Origin: Bryoerythrophyllum caledonicum
Lineage: Eukaryota; Streptophyta; Bryopsida; Pottiales; Pottiaceae
Direction of reading: 5' to 3'
NCBI GenBank assembly: GCA_963971425.1
Contig: OZ020520.1
Coordinates: 9,342,553 to 9,406,552 of the forward strand
DNA length: 64,000 nt
Shown: in pieces, positions 10,801 to 20,963 of the stretch
How positions within the stretch are numbered: the stretch's first letter is position 1
Layout: each line of letters starts with the position of its first letter
Translations under genes and position numbers: made by a program
Notes under the pieces: model-generated
The model's input: only the letters and a program-made list of their open reading frames with translations
What the model was told of the DNA's origin: nothing
The model's database searches: none

Positions 10801-11941
10801 CTTGAGTAGGATTTTCCTGAGAATCACTATTTGTTATTTCTATTAATTGTGGTGATGGTTTAAGAATTTCTGGTCTTTTTAGTATAGTTGGCATATTTCT
10901 AGCAAGCACAGGATTAAGTTTTACTTTGCTATAATCACTCTCTGAACTACTAACGGGTTCTTTTTCAAGGGCCTTCTTGGCTTGTGATCTTTTGATAAAA
11001 ACATCTTGAGGTGTATCAATTGCCATATAGTTTACATTTCTAGTATTAGAAGACTCTACTTCTTGAATTTGAACTTGTTTCCTAACATTAGGAAACTCAG
11101 TAATTATGGCTGTGCAAAAGGTAGAAACATGCCCCGTTTGCCCACATCTTCCACATAAGGGATTAAAACCAACTTGTTGGTGTGCATTTGTGCATTCCCT
11201 AGAATAATGACCTGGCTCTCCACATCTATAACATACTACTTCTTTGTTTCTATCTTGGTTAGGTTCTCTCCAAATTTGGTGTTGACTATAACCATTATTT
11301 CTTCTCGGATGGTTATTATTGTTTCCTGGTCTGGTAAAAGGTTGTTTGGATGTAATTCTATAAGGTTGTTTTTGGTTATTATTTTGAGAAGGTTGCTCTT
11401 GTACTAGGGCCTTTACTTCCTTGATATTTCTACAAGTAGTTATATCATGGCCCTTAGCACCGCAATAAGCACATTTAAGCTTAGGTGTTCCTCCTATTGG
11501 ATATTTACACTCGGTGGCCAAGTGTCCATGTCCCTTACAATTACTACACCAAATATTAGTTTGTTGATTAGTAGCCTTAGGTCGCTTATTTCTACCTTCA
11601 TTAACTTGGACTGACAATTCTCTAAATTGTTTTTGTAAGGCTTGGAGCTCATTTTCCTCATGACTTGGAGGCATCAACGCAAGTTGTTGCTCTCTAGGAT
11701 GAGGTGGTCCTTGTATAGTTAATTGGGGTTGACTAGATATTGACCTAGGATAATAATCTCTTCCACTATTATCCATCCCATATTGAGTAGTTATAGGCAA
11801 AAGATATGGATCCTGATATGGAATCCTTTTTGTCTGTAACAACATATTAGATCGCTGCATAGCAGCTTCCAAATTTCTAGCAGCTTCATATGCTGCATTT
11901 AAATTTGCCGGGTTGGAAAGTTTCACCTGGTATATACACAT
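7811..11941 (-). CDS. E1 nucleocapsid, protease, reverse transcriptase, RNase H, integrase zinc domain
   Basis: One long frame of 1376 codons. The N-terminal quarter has four CCHC zinc knuckles (such as CYRCGEPGHYSREC and CGRCGQTGHVSTFC). The aspartic protease shows IDSGSSVNLMS and LLGRPWL. The RT has VPKKNGKIRICQDFRQLN, SFLDGFSGYNQVQI, MPFGLCNAPATFQ and FLDDFCVFG. RNase H has VYVDASNMAIGSVLSQ, YSVTEREGL and a DALKYMINK block. The C-terminus holds the HHCC zinc domain of integrase (GGHFADW to CDPCQ). Four knuckles are more than the usual one or two in plant Ty3 gag. Family: Athila/Tat-like Ty3/gypsy. Confidence 0.92.
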   Translation of the reverse strand: MCIYQVKLSNPANLNAAYEAARNLEAAMQRSNMLLQTKRIPYQDPYLLPITTQYGMDNSGRDYYPRSISSQPQLTIQGPPHPREQQLALMPPSHEENELQALQKQFRELSVQVNEGRNKRPKATNQQTNIWCSNCKGHGHLATECKYPIGGTPKLKCAYCGAKGHDITTCRNIKEVKALVQEQPSQNNNQKQPYRITSKQPFTRPGNNNNHPRRNNGYSQHQIWREPNQDRNKEVVCYRCGEPGHYSRECTNAHQQVGFNPLCGRCGQTGHVSTFCTAIITEFPNVRKQVQIQEVESSNTRNVNYMAIDTPQDVFIKRSQAKKALEKEPVSSSESDYSKVKLNPVLARNMPTILKRPEILKPSPQLIEITNSDSQENPTQVPITPPLPEKVVPIIPNVEKPSTSMKPLEQPTFYKPSKKIMKESSMSLKKRKHNKIMRLAVGMHPYDILTDLDRLQPQISLRQLLALSPYCKNELTSSLIRKRAKIQEEDNVKKTKQKINKETRKSQPEIVNVHDISLDPGAPTVDVIIDGTFIDGVQIDSGSSVNLMSVDTMKELGITNIAPTSIILRMADQSRVKPLGKLIQLNTIIGGIDYKIDYIVFKVSESISTYPILLGRPWLSLAKAKDDWGKGTLTIGKGKSKIILPMFPANYHGETQDDASDWTTDPNLESQPEDTNVIQDMHTFKGLSPGEYFVPPSQVDDSDAAIEAWQNAPIFNITTEGESNKEIPCVSHSDELLGDKKTPNVRPLVKNTIEINLGTTEDPKPIKIYDELSSKEYEEWLEFFKKEKDAFAWTYKDLKCIPPDVCQHRIILEADAKPIRQRQYRMNPKYSLMVKEEIDKLLECNFIYPVPFSEWVSPIVIVPKKNGKIRICQDFRQLNKATKKDFFPLPFSDAVLDGVAVHECYSFLDGFSGYNQVQIALEDKPLTTFTTDWGTFAYNVMPFGLCNAPATFQKVMTQAFTKYLRKFMEIFLDDFCVFGSKKDHAQNLKKCFDQCRKYGISINAAKSEFATVCGKLLGHVVSKEGISVDPDKVDIIIKMEIPKHLTGLKGFLGATGYYRRFIYRFAFIAAPLNVLTKQTLLPGVWTDDCTKAFNKLKRHLSKAPVLIPPDWTKTFEVYVDASNMAIGSVLSQKDSKGHDRPIYFASRQLSAPERNYSVTEREGLGMIFSVQKYRHYLLGYKFTFHIDHDALKYMINKPQLSGRIARWILLLQEFDFTINVRPGKIHQNADFLSRLSETINPQSIDDNFPDAHIFSVKEGVEVLDVIPKEYADIIYYLTKATFPIEYTSKDKIKLVHQSLPYTMISGVLYKRGKDDILRRCVNPSEVSMILIGCHDDVCGGHFADWATPQKALRAGYWWPTLFADATNYVKKCDPCQ

Positions 11942-11946
11942 AGGAT

Positions 11947-13473
11947 CTAATAAACCTCTGGTAAGGTATTAGTGATCCATGCTTCTGGCATATTATGATC
12001 TCGCCATCTATTCAATAAGTTTCTAAGCCGAGTATAATATCCGGCTATAGTTTCTGTGGGATACATTTGAAAACTTTGCAACTGATCCTGCAAAGTATTA
12101 TGATAAGACTGGGGTCTAAACCAGGTCAAAAATGCTTCTTTTAAAGCATCCCAGTTTATTGGTTGAGGATCTAATGCCGCATACCACCTCTGAGCTTCCC
12201 CTAGTAAATTACCAGGAAAACTAGTGATATACTTATCAATTGCTAACTTATTAGCTATTGCTACTACTTGAAATCTTTCCAAGTAGGAATCTGGGTCTTC
12301 TCCCAAATCCCCATAGAATATGGGAAATGGAGCTATATTAAGCATCCTATGATGTGCCATAGCAAGGGGATTAACCAAAGGGTTGTCAGGAGTAGGAGGG
12401 GTTGAAGGTGGTGATGATAATGAGGACCTGCTAGAGGTAGAACTAGTAGAAGAAGAGTCAAAAGGAGAAGTCCTCCCAGAAGTATGTGAGAAGAGTCCAA
12501 CTGGACTCTCTTCTCGCACTGGTGGTTCTGAGTGCTCTTCTTCTTTACTTTCACTATTAAATAAACTTTCACCTTCTTTAGGCTCACTTTGCTCACCTAC
12601 ATCTAACTTTTTCTCTTTAATAGGATTATACTTAAATTCCGCTCCTTCCACACTAGATTGGTCAATCTCTTCTTATATGTCAAAGTTTAAAGTGGTAGGT
12701 CTAAGAATTTGGCTAAAAGCTTCTAATAACTCCTTACGAAACTTATGCTTTTCTTCTTCATTTTCCAATGGTCTATCATTCAGAAAATGGTCAATAGATT
12801 CTTTTGCTTCACTATGAGTAAATATTGGTATTTCCAATTTTGACTCAAATTCTTGGGCAAAAGGACTTGGATAGGGAGTTTCAAAGTTTGTTTGGTCTGA
12901 GGAGTTACCTACTTCGTATGTACGATTTATTAAAGAATGGGGTATGGGGGTTCTAAACAATCGCTCTAACTCATCAAGTTGTTGATCATGAATGTTAGGT
13001 TTTTCATCCACTTCTTCCTCTTCTGAGGATCCTTCCTTTTCTAAGGATTTAGACCAAACCTTCTCACTTTGGGGTCTCCCAATTTTCTTCTTCCGGGCTA
13101 CTAGAACAACAAGAGTGGCTGGTATATTTTTTATCTTTTTTTTTCTTATATATTTCTTCCTAGGATTTTTTAATGCTGCGAATACTAACTCTTCTGGGGT
13201 AAATTGTGGTGTCTTTGTGTCTGACTGAGGAGAATTTGGAGGATCGGGTAGTGTTTTATATGTTGTCTCCCTTTTTGTTTGTCTCAATGCCTTTTCTAAG
13301 GCTATTTCTATTTCCTCATCTAGTTTGAAGGGAGAAGGAGTTGTAACAGTGTTAAAGGTAGGATTATGTACTCCTAACACTATAGTTGGTTGTTTCCTCT
13401 CTACCCTTTTCTTATAAAGTTGAGCTCTTTCGACTTTTTGTTTTTCTCTTCTCTCTTTGTCTTTTCCTGACAT
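11947..13473 (-). CDS. E1 gag: charged N-terminal part and capsid domain
   Basis: Two consecutive minus-strand frames (12673-13473 and 11947-12651). The first is lysine-rich and basic with a KKKIGR block, probably matrix-like. The second has a serine-rich linker and then a Ty3 gag capsid domain: FYGDLGEDPDSYLERF, LLGEAQRWYAAL, FLTWFRPQ and the YYTRLRNLLNRW block. Capsid coats the RNA in virus-like particles. It sits directly upstream of the nucleocapsid-pol frame at 11941. Confidence 0.85.
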
Positions 13474-13516
13474 TAGTAATCCCCATAGGTTTTTTATTTT
13501 TATCCTTATTCTGAAC

Positions 13517-14958
13517 TTAATTTTTAAATTTTAAATTTAAACAAAGATAAATTGCTTCCTCTGTAAGTTTCATTCCCTCAACTTCCCATGCAATGTTTCG
13601 TGGATACTTATACATAGTTAATAAGGCTCCCATTTCATTTTCTCCCAACCATTCACTGGCTATACCTATTAAAAGGTCTATCTCATTTTCGGCTATTTTC
13701 AAATATTCCCCATCATATTAAGGTCCTATACGGTGATACGCACAAATTGTAGTGATTAATCTCCTAATTATTTTCCCACCATTAACTGGGGTACATAAAG
13801 GATCACTCTCTCGGTTCATTTTGTCATTGGGGGTACTTATTTGGTATTTCAAGGAATTATAAAGAGTTTTAACTTGAACAAAGGTGGAGAGCCTCCATAG
13901 ATAGGTTTAATTCCTTCTCTTTATTTATGGGGTAACCCAAATATGCCAACAATTCCCCTATCTCAAGTTCACTCAACCATTCTTTTGTTTGCTCAATTAA
14001 TCTTTCTATTTCAATTTCTATTATATCCGAATATTTCCTATCCTGACTAATAAAAGTTTCATAATAAGCTATTCTTGCATACAAGAATTTAAGAGACTTA
14101 TTTCTTTCACTTTTAGAATTTAGGCATTCAATTTTTCTCATTTGCTCCATTCAGGTAACAATAGTGTCGCCAATCAGTCAGTGTAAATGGTTCTATCTTG
14201 AATTCTCGTGACAACGGTTCTATTATTAATTCTCTTGGGTAATTGAATTTTTGTAAAAAAGTATTGATGATCTTTTTCCTATTAATGGAATGTTGGTTGT
14301 TTTCTTTAATACGTTCTATTTTTGTCCCCAAAAGTCTAAATAATTTCCCTTCATTGTATTGAATTTTAGAATAAATTATTAACAATCTTTTCAACCTTGT
14401 CCGTTGTTCCTTAAAAGTTTCATTTGAGGAACTCATTTTTTAAATACATAATAAATCAAAGGCTACACTCACGAGAACTTCTGGATCTTTAGATAAGAAG
14501 TCGGGAAAGAATACTTTGCTCTCTAAGTTTTGTTTACTATAAACAAAGATATAAGTTTCTTGATTAAACTTGTATCCGTTCCAAGCCCCTAAGCCTCTAG
14601 AAATTAATGGTTGTGTTTGAAGTTTCAATCTACCATATTGAGCAAAAAGGTAGTGTAGTTGATATTTTAAATATAAAGTCTTTCTCTTGACAATTACTTC
14701 ATTAAAACCCTCACCCTTATTCCACACTTTGTCTAAAATTAATTGTTCAATTTCTAAGGGTAGTTGTTCAAATTTTTCATTAAATGATTGATCAATTTTT
14801 AGGTGAGCCCCATAAAATTGAAATCCTTGTCCGTAATACACACCTCTATAGACACGATAAAGGGCGCTAAACAAATATGGACCAGTACAGAAGTCACTCA
14901 ATGCTTCTTCAGAAACCTCCCATGGAAAAGTAGACATGTTGTAACAACATGTCTTCAC
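13517..14958 (-). CDS. E1 leader ORFs upstream of gag
   Basis: Four small minus-strand frames (14440-14958, 14128-14436, 13869-14150, 13517-13702) lie between the primer-binding site and gag. The largest, 172 codons, is hydrophobic and aromatic-rich and matches nothing I know. The smaller ones share an EIDLLIG or EIERLIEQ plus EWLGENEMG/EWLSELEIG pattern, so the 13517 and 13869 frames look like two diverged copies of one small helical module. An extra ORF before gag is known for Ogre-type plant Ty3 elements. Whether these are translated is unclear. Confidence 0.45.
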
Positions 14959-14969
14959 TCTTTAATAAA

Positions 14970-15003
<34 letters not shown>

Positions 15004-15137
15004 TTTAATAAAAATTTTCAGTAATTCCAAAGTTTATAACTTCACAAAAAACTAAATGCTATGATAGTTTACTTAAGTAATTGACTTAAGTTTGACAGCT
15101 TTCCTAATTAAAATCACTTAAAAAAAAAAAACTTGAC

Positions 15138-15162
15138 GGTACCATCCCCAGCATGGTCGCCA
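15138..15162 (-). promoter_or_regulatory. E1 primer-binding site
   Basis: On the minus strand, TGGCGACCATGCTGGGGATG lies six bases inside the end of the 5' LTR. It has the TGGCG...GGGGA form of tRNA-derived primer sites in large plant Ty3 elements. The E2 site at 21825 shares the first dozen bases. Confidence 0.7.
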
Positions 15163-15168
15163 AAAAAA

Positions 15169-17160
15169 TGTAGAGTGATTTTTCACCACTCTAATAAAAC
15201 ACCCAAGTGTACCCACACCTCATAGGATTCGTTACGGGGATGATCATACGCCTAGTTTTAAGTAATTGAAGATTAATTGTGTCGTTAAAGCTATCTTTTT
15301 GGTTAATTCTTAAGGTTATCTATCTATTTTTAGGAAATTAGGGCTGTTAGCATCACTCTTAACGGATCCACAAACAAAGTCTAAACCCCAAGGATCTCTC
15401 GTGCCTTAAGACGGAACATTAGTCCTTTTAAGATTGTGCTTATGCCACTAATCCTTAAACACTTGCCACACTGGGCTAATGGAAGTTTCCATTAAGTCTC
15501 ATTGCATTAGTTCTTTAATTACAATCTTTAAAAATTCAAATTCTTCCCTCATGCAAAAACGCTCCACTTTTGACGTCCGTCCACTCGGTCCACGTGATCA
15601 CGTTCTTAAGACAATGGTTAGTCTCAAAAATCCCATACACAAGTTAACTTAAGTCTTAACGAGTTCACCTCTTAAGTCTCCACTTAAGTTCACTTACCCA
15701 CAATTATCCCTTAAAGACCACGGTGTTCCACACTTACTCGTACCACTTAGTCTTTAAGATGTCTGAATTTTACTTAAGACTTCTCTCTCGGTCGGGTCCA
15801 TGTTTTTAAGAACACAGTTTCTGTCTTTGAGTTCTTAAGCACTCACTTTTTCACTTAGGACTGATTCTTAAGAACCTGCACTGTCTAGACCAATTCGGTC
15901 CTACAGTGTTCTTAAGTTTCTGTCTTTAAGACTTCCAGAACCGGGAGTGCATCTCACTGAATGCAATTGTTGTCCCGTATTCTCACTCATACGAACCTTT
16001 AAGTCCAAGCCCTTAAACTTAAGAGTCTCATGGTACTTAAGGTCTCACTCTTCATAAGCTTATGTATCCAAACTTGGACTTAAGATTCTTAAGTTTCTAT
16101 GTTTTCTTCTTAAGTCTTTCTTTGGGATTTGTTCCTTATTTTCTCTCTTATGATAGATTCTTAAATACTCACAACTTAGCCTACCTTAGAGAATCCCTTC
16201 TATTAAGGCTATACTTAATGCTAATTTTTTGTATGCATAATATGACACTCTTGCCATGCATCAAGGTATGCCACTCTTGATGTTTATTGCATAAATTGCA
16301 TTAACATGAATAAGAACTCCACTCTTATTCTTATGATACTCAAGTTATGCTCACTCACACTTGAGATCTTATTAAGTACTTATGCATCACACATCTCATG
16401 CACTAAGTCACTTAATTTCACATTATCTCCATTAATCTTCACACTCATGATTAATGCTCCAACACACACACACACAAGGTCACACCCACGACCTTAGTAG
16501 TTAGGGTATTTCCCTATCTTATTCCATGAAGAATAAATATACAATGCATTCATGCATAGGAATTTTATCCACAATTATTACCTAATGCATGCACTTGCAT
16601 TTACACAACACAATGTCAAATTTATTCAATGAAGATCACATATTATTGCAATTATACATATGACTCAAGTCACACACAAGACTCTACACATGCAAATTCA
16701 ATAGTAATTATATATTCATATATAAAATTAAATACTCTTACAACATTAAGAGTCATCAACTAACTTTTTCACCTAAAGCTAGGGCTCACTCCAATCTTCC
16801 TCCAAGGAATTTCTATGGTAATGGCCAAGAATGCCAAAAATTCAAGCTAGTCATTCTACTCAACATCCAAGAGGTACAACTCTTGGAAAGAGGTTTTCCC
16901 TAGTATTAACCATTAAGATTAATTCCACTAAATCTTCACATCTCTTCATATCCATTCATGAAAAGGTACACCCTACCCAAAGGGTGTGAATTCAACCCTT
17001 TTCCTATTATTTTCTATTTCTTGGATATGAATAGGTACTTTCCAATTAATTAAGTACTTAGTGTAAACTTAATCATTAATTTTTTAATTCTCCATACATC
17101 TACAACCCTTTTTACACTTAATTTTTGAAAAAAATCTATTTTTGTCATTTTGGCTCTACA
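15169..17160 (-). repeat. E1 5' long terminal repeat (1992 bp)
   Basis: The segment starts TGTAGAG and ends CTCTACA, a 7-bp inverted terminal match with TG...CA ends. A primer-binding site follows on the inner side and the outer side abuts unrelated, CCGGA-rich E6 sequence. About a dozen CTTAAG hexamers lie between 15600 and 16110. The expected flanking duplicate is GGAAG (17161-17165), but its partner is off the window. The small ORFs inside (16062, 16306) look like chance. Confidence 0.85.
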
Positions 17161-17828
17161 GGAAGTACACCGGCATCGACCGGAATCGAGTTTATCACGG
17201 ATTCTTCCGTGAACTAGAGATTACCAGGAACACCTCTGCAGTTCATCTCTTCCCCTCCTGGCTACTTCCGGACCCTGGAGACTATCAGGAACACCTCTGC
17301 AATAGCTCTCTCCCGCTCTCCCAAGCGATCTCTTGACACTGACCTAGATAGTTTCCCCCTCCGGCAATACAATTGAGTTACACTATTCCGGAAAAACCCC
17401 TCAGACAACCATTCACAAAAGAATGGATCCGTCACTCACAAGTTCCACACATCACACCACAAGTACAAGATAGCAAGTCTAGTACAAAATGGTAACGTAT
17501 ATTTCCAGGTGAGAAGAGCAAGATCAAAAGGTTTTTCCCAAAACCTCTCTATTAAGTATTAATTAAGTTCCTTCTAAACTTAGCTTTCCTCCTAGCTATC
17601 CTATGGGAAGTGCGCTAGATCTTATCTAAAAGATCCGAGAAATCCAAAAAAGTTCCAGATCGGATCTCAGATCCAAAAATCACGGGACAGTTCCGTCTCC
17701 GGAATTTCTACTCTAAATACAAAACTGGTAGTCGATTCTGTCAGCCGTCGGGTGCACTTGGGGCCCCATCATTAATTGCTGTTGATCCGGAATCTAAAAT
17801 CCAAAAGGAATTACAAAACTTAACTAAC

Positions 17829-18830
17829 CTAAGTCGGAGCACCTGGGCCTCGATTTCTCCCACTCCGTCGGGAGGGAGAGATCTCCACCGGAACGCGCTG
17901 CTTGCCTTTTGCCTTCTTTGACATTGCAGGCAAAAGGTTGGTCCTCCGGGTCGATGGTCCGGTCGCTGGAGTAACACCAGCCATCAGAGTCCTGGCGTCC
18001 GCCGGTGGTGGGGGCTCCTCCGGTGATCCTTCGGGAATCGGAGGTGCTGGCTGTTCTGTCGCAGAAGCTGATCGGGTCTCCGGAATCAAATCTCTGTAGC
18101 TTCCGGATGGACTCCTTGGTCTGGGCGCCAACCTCCGGGACACAGACTTTGGTGGTACCGGGAACTCGCCTTCTGCCGGAGGATCTGGCAGGCGCATATT
18201 GGGTGGCGACAGAATATCCGGAAGCTTCTTCAGGATCTCACTCGTACTCGGATTGGGAGGTATGATACCCTCCGTTGGTGTCCGAGGTGACAGGGTGTCG
18301 AGAGACTCCGGATTTGCTGAGGTGCCCAGAGCGGGAGTGGTCTTAGTCGGTGGTTCCGGAGGGGCTGTAGTTCGTGTTGGGGTCGTGGTGCCTTCCGGTC
18401 CAGGTGCTGTTGGGTCTTCCGGAAGCTCCTCGGTGATGTTGTTGACCAACACCTTCATCTGCTCCCAGGTCCGACCCATCTTCTCCGCTTGATTTAGGAG
18501 GAACCGGATGATGTTGGCCTTGGTGACCTTCTCCTTCATCTCCACCAGTTCGGTGAAGAGCCGTCTCAGGTTGATTACGTCAACCCAAAATTCCAGGGCT
18601 GCCCGGACTTCTATCAGGGAAGCCGCGGAAGCATTGGCCTTTGCCTTAGCGAGCTTTCGGGCCGTCACCGCCAGAGATGCCTCTACGAGGTATTGCTTCA
18701 CCTTCTTCTCCATCTCCGTGTTGGCTTTGTACATGGAGGAAATTTGGAGATGCAGCGCCATCGTATCCATCTCCCTGCTCCGGAGTTCGTCCATCCTGTT
18801 GATGGCGTCCTCCAGCCGGTCGACGTCCAA
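17829..18830 (-). CDS. E6 accessory ORF: coiled coil plus proline/threonine-rich tail
   Basis: A 333-codon frame. Residues about 1-150 are helical and heptad-patterned (MDELRSREMDTMALHLQI and following). Residues about 150-330 are rich in P, T, S and R (PTRTTAPPEPPTKTTPALG-like) and end in a basic patch, KKAKGKQRV, which could act as a nuclear localisation signal. The layout parallels the accessory ORFs of E1 and E2. Function is unknown. Confidence 0.5.
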   Translation of the reverse strand: MDVDRLEDAINRMDELRSREMDTMALHLQISSMYKANTEMEKKVKQYLVEASLAVTARKLAKAKANASAASLIEVRAALEFWVDVINLRRLFTELVEMKEKVTKANIIRFLLNQAEKMGRTWEQMKVLVNNITEELPEDPTAPGPEGTTTPTRTTAPPEPPTKTTPALGTSANPESLDTLSPRTPTEGIIPPNPSTSEILKKLPDILSPPNMRLPDPPAEGEFPVPPKSVSRRLAPRPRSPSGSYRDLIPETRSASATEQPAPPIPEGSPEEPPPPADARTLMAGVTPATGPSTRRTNLLPAMSKKAKGKQRVPVEISPSRRSGRNRGPGAPT

Positions 18831-19184
18831 ACTCCGGAAGATTTACTCTATGCTGGTGGTGATGATGTAGTTGATCTCCTTAAGGAGCCCAACTCTCCAG
18901 CCAATATCCCGTGTGAGCTCATCCATCAGTTTGAGCTGACCCTTGGAGTCGTCCTGGTCAACCTTCCTCTTCTTCTAGCTGGTCCCTCCTGAGGGTCCGG
19001 ACTCCTTTTCTCCGAATGATGCGGAGGAGCTGCGGATGCCCGGACTCTCCGGCTTGGGCTCCTTTCCCCGAGGTCTCTTTGGAGCCTTCCGACCTTCCGG
19101 AGTGCCTGTGGTTGCTGCTTCTGGTCTAGGCTCCTTTCCTCCGGACTCTTCCGCCTCCGACTCGCCCCTCCATACCTTTGGAAG

Positions 19185-19789
19185 TTAAGAACTTCGTCGT
19201 ACTTCCTGATTTCCGCCGGAGTTAGCTACTAGTGGTGGGCATAGAGGTGCACCACATACGAGACCAGAGGTGTTGCTGATTTCCTCACCTTCTGGGAATT
19301 GGCCATGAGACGGTTGATCATCTCCGTCATCAACGACCCCCTGTCGACGACGATCTTCCCTCGGAGTGCTCCAAGGAAAGTGCAGGCCCACATTGCAAGT
19401 ACTCGTCTCGGCTTTTCCGGATGGAAGATAGGATTTAAAAACCTTAGCATGAGCTAGGCATCCAGGTGCCGAAGGTCTTTGAGGTTGTAGCCATCCTTCG
19501 GGTCCGCTAGTCCCCCGGATTCTTTAACCAGAAACTTGTCCCGCCGTTCCACCACCTTGGTGCGGCCGGCTCGGAAGTCGTATGCCTAAGACCATTCCGG
19601 AACTCCCCAGAGTTCCGGCTGGGCTCTCATCAGCCCCTTGTATTTCTCGTCCAGCGTCCTGACAAACTCCTGGACGTAGACCTCTTCTCGGATGCCCCAC
19701 GCAACTTTGAGCAAACCCTTACAATCCATAAACTTCAGGCTTTCCTTTAGCATGCTGAGTTCGTTTGGGTCTTCTGGAATAATAATGCC
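19185..19789 (-). CDS. E6 accessory ORF: conserved helical domain, broken
   Basis: Minus-strand coding-like sequence with FHPEKPRRVLAMWACTFLGA, GSLMTEMINRLMANSQKV and PLVSYVVHLYAHH. The pattern matches a helical domain I associate with plant retroelement accessory ORFs and with the E1 region 4151-5413. It is spread over more than one frame and is clearly decayed. Confidence 0.45.
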
Positions 19790-20963
19790 TTATGGACTAC
19801 TTCAAAATCATATTCTTGCAATAATAATGCCCACCTAGCTAACTTCCCTGTAAGCTTGTCTGATTCCATCAACCACTTAAGAGATTGATGGTCAGTCACA
19901 AGTGTAAAGCTTTGTCCATAAAGGTATGGACGGAAATGTGCCAGCGCCCATACTACCGCAAGACATTTTCCTTCATAGGATGAATACTTGTTACTTCGAG
20001 AAGCATATGCAATGACATACTCCTTCCCATCATCATTCTTTTGAATTAAAACAGCACCAATTCCGAACATACTCCAATTTGTATGGAGTTGGAATGGTCG
20101 TCTTGCATCTGGCCTCCTCAATACTAGTGCTGAACCTAGTGCTCCTTTCAAGGCCTCAAATGCTTCTTCTTGAGCAGGGCCCTACATCCATTCTTGATCA
20201 GAGCGTGTCAATAGAGTCAAAGGTTTAGCCAAAAGACTAAAACCACGAACAAATCGACGGTAATAGTTTACTAAACCCATGAAAGCTCTCAACCTTGACA
20301 CATCTCTAGGAGTTGGAATTCTATTTAAGGCTTCCACCTTCGCTTGTTGTACATCTAAACCTCCTGGCGTGATTATATGGCCCAAATAAGGTAATTGATC
20401 ATGGAAGAACCTGCACTTTCTATGATGCTAGCAAAGTTTCTATTGTTGCAGCCTTTCAAATACTTGCTCCAAATGTTTTACATGCTCTTGTGGTGTATCA
20501 CTAAAGATAATTACATCATCTATGAAACACTGAGCAAATGGCAAACCCTTAAGACTTGATCCATCACACGTTGAAATTCCGTTGGAGCATTCTTCAATCC
20601 AAAAGGTAAAAACTTCCAATGAAAGAGCATATCTCTTCCATCATCATCTACTCCCCAAATGTTGTCTTCACCCGATGTTCTTTTCTCAATGGCAATTGGT
20701 GGTACCCTGACCTCAAGTCCAAAGTACTAAAGACTCTTACTTTTCCAACTACATCAAATAACTTCTCAGGTGTAGGCATAAGGTAGCGATCTGATTTGGT
20801 CTTCTTGTTAACTGGCCGGTAGTCTCCACACATACGCTTTTCCGTCCAATTTCCAAGAATGTCCTTTGCTAGCATGACAGTCGCACATGCATATTCACCA
20901 TCTGAGAGCTCCACCAAACCTGCATCAAATAACTCCTTGCATCGCAGTTTGACCCCATTTCTC
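19790..20963 (-). mobile_element. E3, left part: reverse transcriptase and RNase H region
   Basis: The left part of a minus-strand Ty3 element interrupted by E2. RT landmarks are MCGDYRPVNKKTKSDRYLMP, FSTLDLRSGYHQLPL and LVNYYRRFVRGFSLLAKPL. RNase H landmarks are FQLHTNWSMFGIGAVLIQ, YASRSNKYSSYEGKCLAVVW and VTDHQSLKWLM. The RT differs clearly from those of E1 and E2, so E3 is another lineage. The element is broken, with several breaks. It ends abruptly in RNase H where E6 sequence begins. Confidence 0.85.

Larger units (their letters stand above)
1..17160 (-). mobile_element. E1: large Ty3/gypsy LTR retrotransposon (Athila/Tat-like), left end outside window
   Basis: Reading the minus strand from right to left, the order is 5' LTR (15169-17160), primer-binding site, leader ORFs, gag, protease-RT-RNase H, integrase, a CTTAAG-rich spacer, and coiled-coil ORFs down to 1949. 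The RT has the LDGFSGYNQ and FLDD signatures of the Athila/Tat side of the plant Ty3 group, and no chromodomain follows the integrase. The pol frame is open over nearly 1400 codons, so the copy looks fairly recent and close to whole, with a few breaks. No match to the 5' LTR was found at 1-1948, so the 3' LTR is probably beyond the left edge. It abuts E6 at 17160/17161. Alternatively the element ends near 6850 and the ORFs further left belong to a neighbour. Confidence 0.8.
17161..19789 (-). mobile_element. E6: downstream-ORF fragment of a Ty3-type element, TCCGGA-rich
   Basis: The minus strand carries an accessory-type protein in pieces (19789 down to 17741), and no gag or RT of the same composition is seen in the window. 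It is interrupted on the left by the E1 LTR and joins E3 on the right at about 19789/19790. TCCGGA occurs a dozen or more times by eye in 2.6 kb. It is broken, with several breaks, and probably the oldest element here. The bases 17161-17740 hold no recognisable gene. Confidence 0.55.

Noticed and set aside
14975-14996. Poly-T run as a LINE/SINE tail
   Set aside because: It lies inside the E1 leader next to the primer-binding site; no LINE or SINE body is adjacent.
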